Of a stretch of DNA of 64,000 nucleotides, positions 47,618-54,036 are shown in pieces (position 1 is the first letter of the stretch; every line of letters starts with the position of its first letter). The stretch lies in assembly GCF_003932755.1 (NCBI RefSeq), contig NZ_CP024202.1:4030001-4094000 (forward strand), in the 5' to 3' direction. The translations under genes were made by a program, and so were the position numbers. The stretch is from Methylomicrobium sp. wino1 (lineage in GTDB: Bacteria; Pseudomonadota; Gammaproteobacteria; Methylococcales; Methylomonadaceae). Under the pieces are notes generated by a model. It did not search any database, had not been told where the DNA came from, and saw nothing but the letters and a program-made list of their open reading frames with translations.

Positions 47618-48595
47618 CTATATAAAATCATGAGATTGCCGTTTTGGATTATTTACAAAAAACAAACCGATCAGTCCTGCCGCTAATAAGAAGATAGAAC
47701 TCGGGATAGGAACTACACCCGCCATTGCTGAACCAAATATACTGTGAACCTGCGTTGTAGGATGAAAATCGTCCCAAAAGAGATAACCGGTTGAATCGGC
47801 ACAAACATCCGGCAATGCTACGCAAGCATCAACCGTATTCGTGAAACCGTAAGCCTCTGGATCCTGAAAGATTCCATTAAACAAGCTAAAAGTATCAAAT
47901 CGAAAAATATTGGTGTCTGGAAATGACGCACTCAGATTACTCAATTGACTGGCTAGGACTTGATTAAACTCCACAGAAAAATCATAAGCCGCTTCGATAC
48001 CTGATTGGCCCATGGACTGTACAAAGGGTGTTAAACTTAGATCCGGCAAATTTGGGACTAAAATATTTTTAGCGCCTTCTTCTGCAAGATCACCGACATA
48101 AGATCCAACATTATCAGCCGCCCCGCTCGCCGAATCCCCCGTCAAATAGTCATTGGCGCCTCCCCACACTACATGCAAAGCATCTGAACTGGTGTTTATG
48201 AATGGCAAGTAAGCCGTTCTTTGAAATGCCATTCCAGGCAATAGTAAAAATCCCAAGCCATCAACTGAACCGCCATCACCAGAATTGCCGGTTCCAGTTG
48301 TTGAACCGGCAATTGCATAACTTGAAAAATTAGAACTATGAATGGCATCTGACAAATATTCAACCGACACGGGTCCATTTGAATATCGCCCATCATAATA
48401 AGGTGGACAAGAATGTCCAGGATCACAATTACCGGCTAAAAGATTATAAATACTCAGGACGGATGATGAACTCGCTCCTGTATCCGAAAGGCTATCACCC
48501 AACACATATAAACTGGAAAAAGATGCCGCTCCGGCAGAGCCGCTTCCAAAAAATAACATCCACATTATTGTAATAACATACTTTTTGTTGTTCAT
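47618..48595 (-). CDS. SGNH/GDSL-family esterase with C-terminal sorting/anchor signal
   Basis: A 325-residue secreted hydrolase. Signal peptide MNNKKYVITIMWMLFFGSGS, cleavage near AGA|AS. Block I GDSLSDTG near residue 33 carries the nucleophile Ser, block III VVWGGANDYLTGD the Asn, and block V WDDFHPTTQVH the Asp/His pair. The C-terminus IPSSIFLLAAGLIGLF plus basic residues is a VPxPxx-type (PEP-CTERM-like) sorting tail, so the enzyme is probably anchored at the envelope or exported by an exosortase system. GGAG lies 9 bases before the ATG. Confidence 0.88.
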   Translation of the reverse strand: MNNKKYVITIMWMLFFGSGSAGAASFSSLYVLGDSLSDTGASSSSVLSIYNLLAGNCDPGHSCPPYYDGRYSNGPVSVEYLSDAIHSSNFSSYAIAGSTTGTGNSGDGGSVDGLGFLLLPGMAFQRTAYLPFINTSSDALHVVWGGANDYLTGDSASGAADNVGSYVGDLAEEGAKNILVPNLPDLSLTPFVQSMGQSGIEAAYDFSVEFNQVLASQLSNLSASFPDTNIFRFDTFSLFNGIFQDPEAYGFTNTVDACVALPDVCADSTGYLFWDDFHPTTQVHSIFGSAMAGVVPIPSSIFLLAAGLIGLFFVNNPKRQSHDFI

Positions 48596-48944
48596 TGTTA
48601 TAGCTCCGGTAGAAATAACGGTGATTTAATTAAGTACTCGATCAATCTTTGTAAGCCAAGAAAAACATCGTCCCTCGGTAAAATTGTTCTAAGCTCCTAA
48701 TCTAGGAAAAAACAGGGGAAATTATTCTAAAAAAGCGCTATTTAAAACTTAAGAAATTGAATTTAAAGGGATTTAAACGACTATGCCGAGCAAATTTCGA
48801 CTTTCATCCAAGAAGACATATAAATATTTGATTTTATTTGTGCAATGTTTACTTCACTGAATCAAGAAACTCTCCCAAAAAAAGTTTCATACTCGGCTTA
48901 TCCGACTTAGTCTGAGGGCTACATACAAAAAATCGACCTCTGAC

Positions 48945-49021
48945 GTAACTATTCAGTCCCCCGACAATTATCGTTCCCACGCTAGAGCGTGGGAACGATA
49001 GGGGGGGGGGTGAATAATTAC
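48945..49021. mobile_element. Family B MITE-like element, copy 3 (short, 77 bp)
   Basis: Ends GTAACTATTCAG and TGAATAATTAC with perfect 8-base target duplication CCTCTGAC (48937-48944 and 49022-49029). It has one central hairpin instead of the three in the 146-base copies, plus a ten-G run near the right end. The remaining gap to the esterase gene shows no gene. Confidence 0.88.
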
Positions 49022-49031
49022 CCTCTGACAC

Positions 49032-49047
49032 TGTACGCTAACCAACA
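49032..49047. promoter_or_regulatory. Putative stress-regulon operator, site 11 (weak)
   Basis: TGTACGCTAACCAACA; the complement contains GGTTAGCGTACAG. It lies between the family B element and the 3' end of the GGDEF gene, 437 bases upstream of the esterase start. Confidence 0.3.
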
Positions 49048-49056
49048 TAGCCAGTT

Positions 49057-49890
49057 TCACTGTGCAAATGCATAGCTAGACTTTGTTCGTTTTGCTACGT
49101 ACATCGCCTCATCGGCGCGCTTGATCAAATCGAATACGGTGATACCGTCTTTCGGACAAATCGAGATACCAATACTCGGTTTGATGATGAGTTCCCCTAT
49201 GCTGAGCTGACAAGGTGCTGCAATAACATTCGCAATCTTTTCCGCAATGATCTTGACGCCATGAATGTCTCCAAACTCCATCAGCAAATACAAAAACTCG
49301 TCTCCCCCGTAGCGGCTAACTGTATCGACTTCGCGAGTACACTGTTCTAACCGTTCGGCAATGATTTTTAGCACGGCATCCCCTACTTCATGTCCGTGTA
49401 TATCATTAATGTTCTTGAAATTATCAAGATCGACGAACATAACTGCTAAATTCCAACCATGGCATTTGGCCTGGGCTAATCCATGCTCCAGCCGGTTGAC
49501 AAACAGCTCGCGGTTTGGCAAGCCGGTCAAAGGATCATGAAAAGCCGCATGCCGTGCGGCTATCTCATCTTGGGTGACCATGTTCAGCCGTTGTTTCAAT
49601 AAGTAGTGCACATCGACCTCTACCTCCAACGCCTGATTCACTGCTGATAACTCGTCTACTGCTTGCCCCATCTTGGCTTGAGTCGCTTCGTTTTTTTCAA
49701 GTAGATCTCCAACATCTGTCGGTTGATTATGAGTACCGGCTATTTCCTTACGAGTTGTGTTGACTGACGACAATTCTTCGACACACTCCTCCACTAAGTC
49801 TTTTATGTCTTCGCTTTGCTCGAGTAGTCCGGTCAGAGACTTGCTCTGTAATGCCTTTTCAGGAGTTTTTAACTTTAGGTTGGTTTTCAT
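49057..49890 (-). CDS. Diguanylate cyclase (GGDEF protein)
   Basis: 277 residues from the ATG at 49890 (MKTNLKLKTPEKALQSKSLT); a longer frame to 50199 runs into repeat sequence. Residues 20-105 are helical/coiled-coil-like with two related segments (LVEECVEELSSVN and MGQAVDELSAVNQ). The GGDEF domain covers about residues 115-275, with DPLTGLPNRELFVNRLE and an intact active motif RYGGDEFLYLLMEF. No sensory or membrane segment is seen. It should make cyclic di-GMP if dimerised. An operator-like site lies 160 bases upstream. Confidence 0.87.
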   Translation of the reverse strand: MKTNLKLKTPEKALQSKSLTGLLEQSEDIKDLVEECVEELSSVNTTRKEIAGTHNQPTDVGDLLEKNEATQAKMGQAVDELSAVNQALEVEVDVHYLLKQRLNMVTQDEIAARHAAFHDPLTGLPNRELFVNRLEHGLAQAKCHGWNLAVMFVDLDNFKNINDIHGHEVGDAVLKIIAERLEQCTREVDTVSRYGGDEFLYLLMEFGDIHGVKIIAEKIANVIAAPCQLSIGELIIKPSIGISICPKDGITVFDLIKRADEAMYVAKRTKSSYAFAQ

Positions 49891-49928
49891 GGTCGATATT
49901 TCTTTCGGCTTGTTATGTAATGATAGGT

Positions 49929-49980
49929 TATACCTTTCGTACTTCAAATTTCGGTAGTTCCCGAGGAGGCGCCGGGGTAT
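49929..49980. repeat. Family A repeat, one end only
   Basis: Carries the outer end TATACCTTTCGTACTTCA and the GGAGGCGCC junction, then diverges. A partial copy just upstream of the GGDEF gene. Confidence 0.55.
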
Positions 49981-50049
49981 CCGACAAAGGTTTTCAGTCA
50001 GACTTGATACGATCAAGCCTTTATTGTGTGTAAATAAGTCAACGCCGTC

Positions 50050-50065
50050 TGTACGATAGCAAACA
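50050..50065. promoter_or_regulatory. Putative stress-regulon operator, site 12
   Basis: TGTACGATAGCAAACA preceded by CGTC, 160 bases upstream of the GGDEF start. One mismatch in the right half-site. Confidence 0.4.
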
Positions 50066-50105
50066 TAACTCAATTGATTGCAACTTCTATGGTTTTCAAA
50101 GAACG

Positions 50106-50140
50106 ACTCCCTTTTAATTGAAAAACCGACTAAGAATAAA
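50106..50140 (+). repeat. 35-base dispersed motif, copy 3
   Basis: ACTCCCTTTTAATTGAAAAA followed by CCGACTAAGAATAAA, three differences from the copy at 28456. Confidence 0.55.
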
Positions 50141-50254
50141 GGCGCGGAGTGTGTTTGACGAAGATGTCGGCAGCAGATCAAATTTATGCTCCTTGGCAAT
50201 TGCTGAGGAGCATAAGAAGCCCGCCCGATTTTTTGAGCACCGATTCTTTTAGTA

Positions 50255-50270
50255 TGTTCGCTAACGAACC
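50255..50270. promoter_or_regulatory. Putative stress-regulon operator, site 13
   Basis: TGTTCGCTAACGAACC; the complement reads GTCGGTTCGTTAGCGAACA, a full consensus match. It lies 483 bases upstream of the BON lipoprotein gene and 365 bases upstream of the divergent GGDEF gene. Confidence 0.5.
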
Positions 50271-50385
50271 GACACTAGCAAGTTTTACGATTAGGATTGA
50301 CTTAGGGTTTTGGTGAACATATATCCTTACCCTGCAATGATGATAAGGAAAAACGCCACCGGCGTTTAGCAAATCCTTCTTCATT

Positions 50386-50460
50386 TAAATTTTTCAGCTT
50401 CTATACCTTTTAAATTTTTCAGCTTCTATACCTTTTAAATTTTTCAGCTTCTATACCTTT
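50386..50460 (+). repeat. Three tandem 25-base repeats at the edge of a family A element
   Basis: Three exact copies of TAAATTTTTCAGCTTCTATA followed by CCTTT (50386-50410, 50411-50435, 50436-50460). The end of each unit, TATACCTTT, is also the outer end of the family A repeat that begins at 50452. The array looks like slippage or repeated end duplication. Confidence 0.85.
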
Positions 50461-50643
50461 CGCACTTCAAATTTCGGCAGTGCCTAAGGAGAGACTGGCA
50501 TAGAGCCTACAGGGACGTATTCACCCAGCACCTAAATTCCATAGCCCATTGCCATGGTTAATTGTCTTGGATAATTTAGGTGCAGGGTTCACGGCGTCCT
50601 TTGACGGTCGCCACGGCGCCGAATTTTGATCTACGATGGGTAA
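50452..50643. repeat. Family A dispersed repeat, long copy 3
   Basis: 192 bases with ends TATACCTTTCGCACTTCA and, inverted, TACCCATCGTAGATCAAA. Contains the CCCAGCACCTAAATT palindrome. It lies 110 bases upstream of the BON lipoprotein start. Confidence 0.7.
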
Positions 50644-50752
50644 AACTGCCTCAATAAACCATTCACACCGAGACTGCCGATAAGTATGTAGACGATTATC
50701 ACGTATGTGATTCACACCCACCGCTTAAGGCGGATAATTTGGAGATTTAGCC

Positions 50753-51067
50753 ATGAAACAATTTATTAGATTATTTACCGCATCTATTTTGGCCCTGACA
50801 TTATTGTCAGCGGTCGGTTGCGCAACGACAGAAAAACATTCGGGAACCGGTGAATATTTTGACGACAGCGTCATCACCACTAAAGTCAAGGCACAGTTAT
50901 TAAATGAGCCCAATCTGAAATCTGCCCAGATCAATGTTGAAACCTTCAAGGGCGTCGTTCAACTTAGTGGTTTCGTGAACTCCCAGGCCGATATTAATAG
51001 AGCGGTCGAAATTGCACGTAGCGTCAATGGCGTACAGTCGGTTAAGAATGACATGAGACTGAGATAA
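50753..51067 (+). CDS. BON-domain lipoprotein (osmY-like)
   Basis: 104 residues. Lipobox LLSAVGCATT gives Cys near residue 23. A single BON domain covers residues 35-104 (YFDDSVITTKVKAQLLNEPN, VETFKGVVQLSGFV, INRAVEIARSVNGVQSVKND). GGAG lies 9 bases before the ATG. It is the first gene of a compact operon (gaps of 11, 66 and 10 bases, then a one-base overlap) with two DUF883 genes, a YqjE-like gene and a small membrane gene. Likely an envelope-stress protein; its BON domain resembles that of the lipoprotein at 36174. Confidence 0.9.
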   Translation: MKQFIRLFTASILALTLLSAVGCATTEKHSGTGEYFDDSVITTKVKAQLLNEPNLKSAQINVETFKGVVQLSGFVNSQADINRAVEIARSVNGVQSVKNDMRLR

Positions 51068-51078
51068 GGAGCTCTAAC

Positions 51079-51315
51079 ATGGAAACATTTGACAAAGTAT
51101 CACAATCAGCTCATGAGGCTTTCGACAAGATGGCCGATGCAACCAGCCATGCGGCAGAAGCAATCGGTGAAAAAGGAGAGCAATTTAAAAATGCTGAGCA
51201 GCAAATGGTCAAGAATTGCCGCGGTTATATCCGCGAGTATCCGATCATGTCAGTGGGTATTGCGGCAGCGGCTGGCTTTTTGCTAAGTCGGCTATTAAGC
51301 AAATCACCCTATTAA
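51079..51315 (+). CDS. DUF883 (ElaB/YqjD-like) membrane-anchored protein, copy 1
   Basis: 78 residues: a charged amphipathic helix (residues 1-50, METFDKVSQSAHEAFDKMAD) and a C-terminal membrane anchor (YIREYPIMSVGIAAAAGFLL). This is the ElaB/YqjD architecture. In E. coli such tail-anchored proteins bind ribosomes in stationary phase; that role is only possible here. AGGAG lies 7 bases before the ATG. A close paralogue follows. Confidence 0.85.
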   Translation: METFDKVSQSAHEAFDKMADATSHAAEAIGEKGEQFKNAEQQMVKNCRGYIREYPIMSVGIAAAAGFLLSRLLSKSPY

Positions 51316-51381
51316 CCCATCAAGTATCATGAGCCAACAAACCACAAACTTATGTCGATTCAAATTTAGGAGTAATCCATT

Positions 51382-51612
51382 GTGGAAACCATAGACAAAG
51401 CAGCCAGTTCAGCGCATGAGACTGTCGACAAGATCGCCAACGCAACCGCACATGCCGCTGAGGCCCTTGGCGATAAAGGACAGCAACTGAAAAATGCAGA
51501 ACAGCAATTACTCGAAAATTGTCGATGTTATGTCCGCGACAATCCAATAACTTCTCTGGGTATTGCGGTAGCGACCGGTTTTTTGTTAAGTCGCGTCATT
51601 AGCGGCCGTTAG
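51382..51612 (+). CDS. DUF883 (ElaB/YqjD-like) membrane-anchored protein, copy 2
   Basis: 76 residues with a GTG start (AGGAG 9 bases upstream). It closely resembles copy 1 along its whole length (METIDKAASSAHETVDKIAN; CYVRDNPITSLGIAVATGFL), so a tandem duplication is clear. It has a central Cys pair (NCRCY) where copy 1 has one Cys (NCRGY). Part of the same operon. Confidence 0.84.
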   Translation: METIDKAASSAHETVDKIANATAHAAEALGDKGQQLKNAEQQLLENCRCYVRDNPITSLGIAVATGFLLSRVISGR

Positions 51613-51622
51613 ATCTCTTTTC

Positions 51623-52066
51623 ATGAACGCTAATGCAAAGGATGAGGCTATAGAACAACAAACTTCCTCGCGCGCCTGCCAACCTCCAAGTGAAACCGCC
51701 ATTCTGGAAGACACTCAATCGCTATGGCATGAATTACATGGGCTTGCGTATGATCGCTTAAGACTCGCTACGCTTGAGACACAGCGGGCGGCTCAGAGTC
51801 TGGTGACCATGATCATTTCAGGGGTGATGATTGCTCTTTTTCTGAGTAGCGCATGGCTGGGACTCATGGTAGTAGTGGTAGTGGAGCTAATCGAAAAAGA
51901 CGTCACGTTGAGTAGCGCCATTCTCCTTGCCGTCGTTGTCAACTTGCTGATCGCGTTGGTTCTCTTTAACGTGATACGCCTAAAGGCACGCGATCTGGGA
52001 TTTTCAGCAACTCTCCGCAGTCTTCAACCCGGACCCAAGCCATCCGAGAAAGGCGTGGAGTCATAA
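51623..52066 (+). CDS. YqjE/DUF1469-like (phage holin-type) membrane protein
   Basis: 147 residues. A polar N-terminus (1-50) with an amphipathic helix (LHGLAYDRLRLATLETQRAA), two membrane segments (about 60-83 and 95-118), and a basic tail. This matches the YqjE-like/Holin-X family that follows DUF883 genes in many proteobacteria, as in the E. coli yqjD-yqjE arrangement. The stop overlaps the next start (TAATG). Confidence 0.75.
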   Translation: MNANAKDEAIEQQTSSRACQPPSETAILEDTQSLWHELHGLAYDRLRLATLETQRAAQSLVTMIISGVMIALFLSSAWLGLMVVVVVELIEKDVTLSSAILLAVVVNLLIALVLFNVIRLKARDLGFSATLRSLQPGPKPSEKGVES

Positions 52067-52446
52067 TGGTTGTCTATCGTCAAAAACAAAGTGTGTCTAG
52101 ATCCCTGAAGCATCGGATCAGAGATGCGGAGGCGCAATTATTGAATCGTCAACGGAAAATCGATGCACGCACTTCAACGCTTATCCGGAATATCCACCAA
52201 CAAATAACCGCTCCGTCAACCTTGCTGTTGGCGGGCGGCATCGGCTTTATCATTGGCGAACTCACCAAGCGTAAAGACCTGAAATGCCGAAACACCACCG
52301 ACAAACCGGTCGCTGCCGAGACATCACCGCTGAAAACCGCGCTAATCATTATGGGTTCGATGCGCACTTTATACACGGCCCTATTGCCTTTAGCCTGGAT
52401 AATAAAATCCTATCACCAACCGGGCGAAACCAAGTCACGGGAATAG
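52066..52446 (+). CDS. Small membrane protein, last gene of the BON/DUF883 operon
   Basis: 126 residues, start coupled to the preceding stop. It has a basic helical N-terminus (RQKQSVSRSLKHRIRDAEAQ), one hydrophobic segment (TLLLAGGIGFIIGELTKR), a polar linker, and a second weaker hydrophobic stretch (LYTALLPLAWIIKSY). Position corresponds to yqjK in the E. coli yqjCDEK cluster, but I cannot confirm homology. Function unknown. Confidence 0.65.
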   Translation: MVVYRQKQSVSRSLKHRIRDAEAQLLNRQRKIDARTSTLIRNIHQQITAPSTLLLAGGIGFIIGELTKRKDLKCRNTTDKPVAAETSPLKTALIIMGSMRTLYTALLPLAWIIKSYHQPGETKSRE

Positions 52447-52481
52447 CCTAACGCTTCGACGGGATACCCAAATGATTGACG

Positions 52482-52703
52482 CTAACTCTTTTTGACCGCG
52501 TAAAGCAACAATACTCCGCCGACTACAATTGCCGCCACGCCGGCCCAAACCGGTACATTGACCGTTTCGGTATCTTTAACCGTTAGCTCCAAAGGGCCAA
52601 GCTTGGCCTGCTGGGTTTCCTTGGTATAGCTGAACTGGCCATACACTAAACCCAAGATTCCGGCTATGACCAGCACGATTGCGATTATCTTGATTGAATT
52701 CAT
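52482..52703 (-). CDS. Two-TM small membrane protein (DUF3185-like)
   Basis: 73 residues: membrane segment 1 (IKIIAIVLVIAGILGLVYGQ), a short periplasmic polar loop (KETQQAKLGPLELTVKDTET), membrane segment 2 (VPVWAGVAAIVVGGVLLLYA) and a KKS tail. The ribosome binding site AAAGGAGGAG is strong. I have seen this pattern in small proteins of the same stress neighbourhoods. The DUF3185 assignment is tentative. Confidence 0.7.
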   Translation of the reverse strand: MNSIKIIAIVLVIAGILGLVYGQFSYTKETQQAKLGPLELTVKDTETVNVPVWAGVAAIVVGGVLLLYAVKKS

Positions 52704-52866
52704 TTCGCTCCTCCTTTCATACTAAAAAAATCGTTCGTCTTCGTTGAAGAAACCCTGTTAAATTAAGAGCTAAAACCGGTAATCATCGATTCCTATCAGC
52801 ATCAGTCCTTTGGCTTGGTTTCTTTTAGTCTTTCGATAAAACAGGGTTCATTACGATGGTTGCAAC

Positions 52867-53016
52867 TTACAAGACTCTTCGGCCTTGTATGACGCGCAAC
52901 ATGATCAAAACAACCGCAAGAACGATTAGAATGTGAATGAATCCACCCAGCGTATATGAGGAAACCAAACCCAATGCCCAGAGGATAATTAGTACAATTG
53001 CTAGTGTTTGAAGCAT
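52867..53016 (-). CDS. lmo0937-family small membrane protein
   Basis: 49 residues (MLQTLAIVLIILWALGLVSS, YTLGGFIHILIVLAVVLIML, then RVIQGRRVL). Two membrane segments around the conserved YTLGGFIHILxVxAVV centre are the hallmark of the lmo0937/DUF5670 family. GGAG lies 8 bases before the ATG. It is short and easily missed; a longer overlapping frame in another phase (52802-53029) is a shadow. Function unknown, usually found among stress-response genes. Confidence 0.88.
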   Translation of the reverse strand: MLQTLAIVLIILWALGLVSSYTLGGFIHILIVLAVVLIMLRVIQGRRVL

Positions 53017-53114
53017 TGTGATTCTCCATTGAAATTAGTCATTTGTCGGCGATAAGAATTGAAATCGGACCAACGTTTCGGTAAGCCGCCATTCCCCGGC
53101 TTATTGTGTTCGTA

Positions 53115-53300
53115 TCAATCGTCTTCAAGCACGTCCTTAACATCTTCCTTTGCATCGCCATAACCCGACTGAACCTTACCGATATTCTTTTGAACATTGC
53201 CTTCTATCTCCATGCCTTTGTCGTCCAATATCTTGCCGGCAACTTCTTTGACTTTGCCCTTGGCCTCTTCGACTCTGCCTTTTACTTGATCTTTGTTCAT
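53115..53300 (-). CDS. CsbD family stress protein
   Basis: 61 residues (MNKDQVKGRVEEAKGKVKEV, AGKILDDKGMEIEGN, YGDAKEDVKDVLEDD). It closely resembles the CsbD proteins at 23908 and 24273. AGGAG lies 7 bases before the ATG. An operator-like site lies 100 bases upstream. Probably stress-inducible; molecular role unknown. Confidence 0.87.
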   Translation of the reverse strand: MNKDQVKGRVEEAKGKVKEVAGKILDDKGMEIEGNVQKNIGKVQSGYGDAKEDVKDVLEDD

Positions 53301-53399
53301 GAGTGTCTCCTTATTAAAATAATTTAGCCATGAATAAAGCCCAGTATCGAAACTTTATACGACTGAGTGCAGATACTACCTACAAAAACGAGAACAGTC

Positions 53400-53415
53400 G
53401 GTGCGGTAACGAACA
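53400..53415. promoter_or_regulatory. Putative stress-regulon operator, site 14
   Basis: GGTGCGGTAACGAACA preceded by AGTC, 100 bases upstream of the csbD gene at 53300. The rest of the gap to infA (53416-53782) is AT-rich with no gene or repeat that I can see. Confidence 0.55.
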
Positions 53416-53782
53416 GATAACTATCTCTATTAGATTAATAATGAAAACATAATATGTAATATCTCTGATGGTGAACGCGCATGGATAATATTATCGTATA
53501 TCAATTACTTACCATCGATTCTAGTATCCTCTAACTGAAAATACGGGAGTAGCTAAACGGTTAACAAATGGTTGTGATTGGTTACATGAATTTAGAAGTT
53601 TAAAAAATCGATTATCGACGGATCGACTTGCTAACCAACAACGAACGACAGAATTAGCCGGATCATGAAACATTGATCAGTTATCACTTACCATAAACCA
53701 GCCACGCATTCACACACAGAATTCTGTTATTAAAAAGCTGTCTGTGCTATTATTCGCGTTTTTTAAATTTAGGACCAAGTAC

Positions 53783-54001
53783 ATGGCAAAAGAAGATCAA
53801 ATCGAAATGGAAGGCAAGGTTGTCGAAACCCTACCGAATACGATGTTCAGGGTTGAACTCGAGAATGGGCATATCGTCACCGCACACATTTCCGGAAAAA
53901 TGCGTAAACATTACATCCGTATTCTGACCGGCGATAAAGTCAAGGTAGAAATGACGCCTTACGATTTAAGCAAAGGAAGAATCACCTTCCGTATGCGCTA
54001 A
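53783..54001 (+). CDS. infA: Translation initiation factor IF-1
   Basis: 72 residues, full-length ([20 protein letters not shown] ... [10 protein letters not shown]), with the S1/OB-fold pattern [20 protein letters not shown]. The start at 53783 has AGGA 8 bases upstream; the longer open frame from 53744 is not real. IF-1 binds the ribosomal A site during initiation. It is convergent with clpA, as in several gammaproteobacteria. Confidence 0.97.
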   Translation: MAKEDQIEMEGKVVETLPNTMFRVELENGHIVTAHISGKMRKHYIRILTGDKVKVEMTPYDLSKGRITFRMR

Positions 54002-54022
54002 TCCCGCGCAAGTGCGGGATTA
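53999..54022. terminator. Hairpin between convergent infA and clpA
   Basis: Perfect stem TAATCCCGC/GCGGGATTA that includes the infA stop codon. No T-run follows on either strand, so it may only partly terminate or protect the 3' ends. Confidence 0.4.
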
Positions 54023-54036
54023 GCGAACGATAACCG

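Noticed and set aside
49891-50199. 103-residue N-terminal extension of the GGDEF protein
   Set aside because: It runs through a partial family A repeat and an operator-like site; no signal or domain is seen in it.
50386-50460. Short direct repeats that might suggest a CRISPR array
   Set aside because: The 25-base units are strictly tandem with no spacers and no cas genes are present.
52802-53029. 75-codon minus-strand frame
   Set aside because: It overlaps, in another phase, the lmo0937-family gene at 52867-53016, which has a strong family pattern and a good ribosome binding site.
53416-53782. Search for a gene or RNA upstream of infA
   Set aside because: AT-rich sequence with no supported frame, hairpin with T-run, or tRNA-like cloverleaf.
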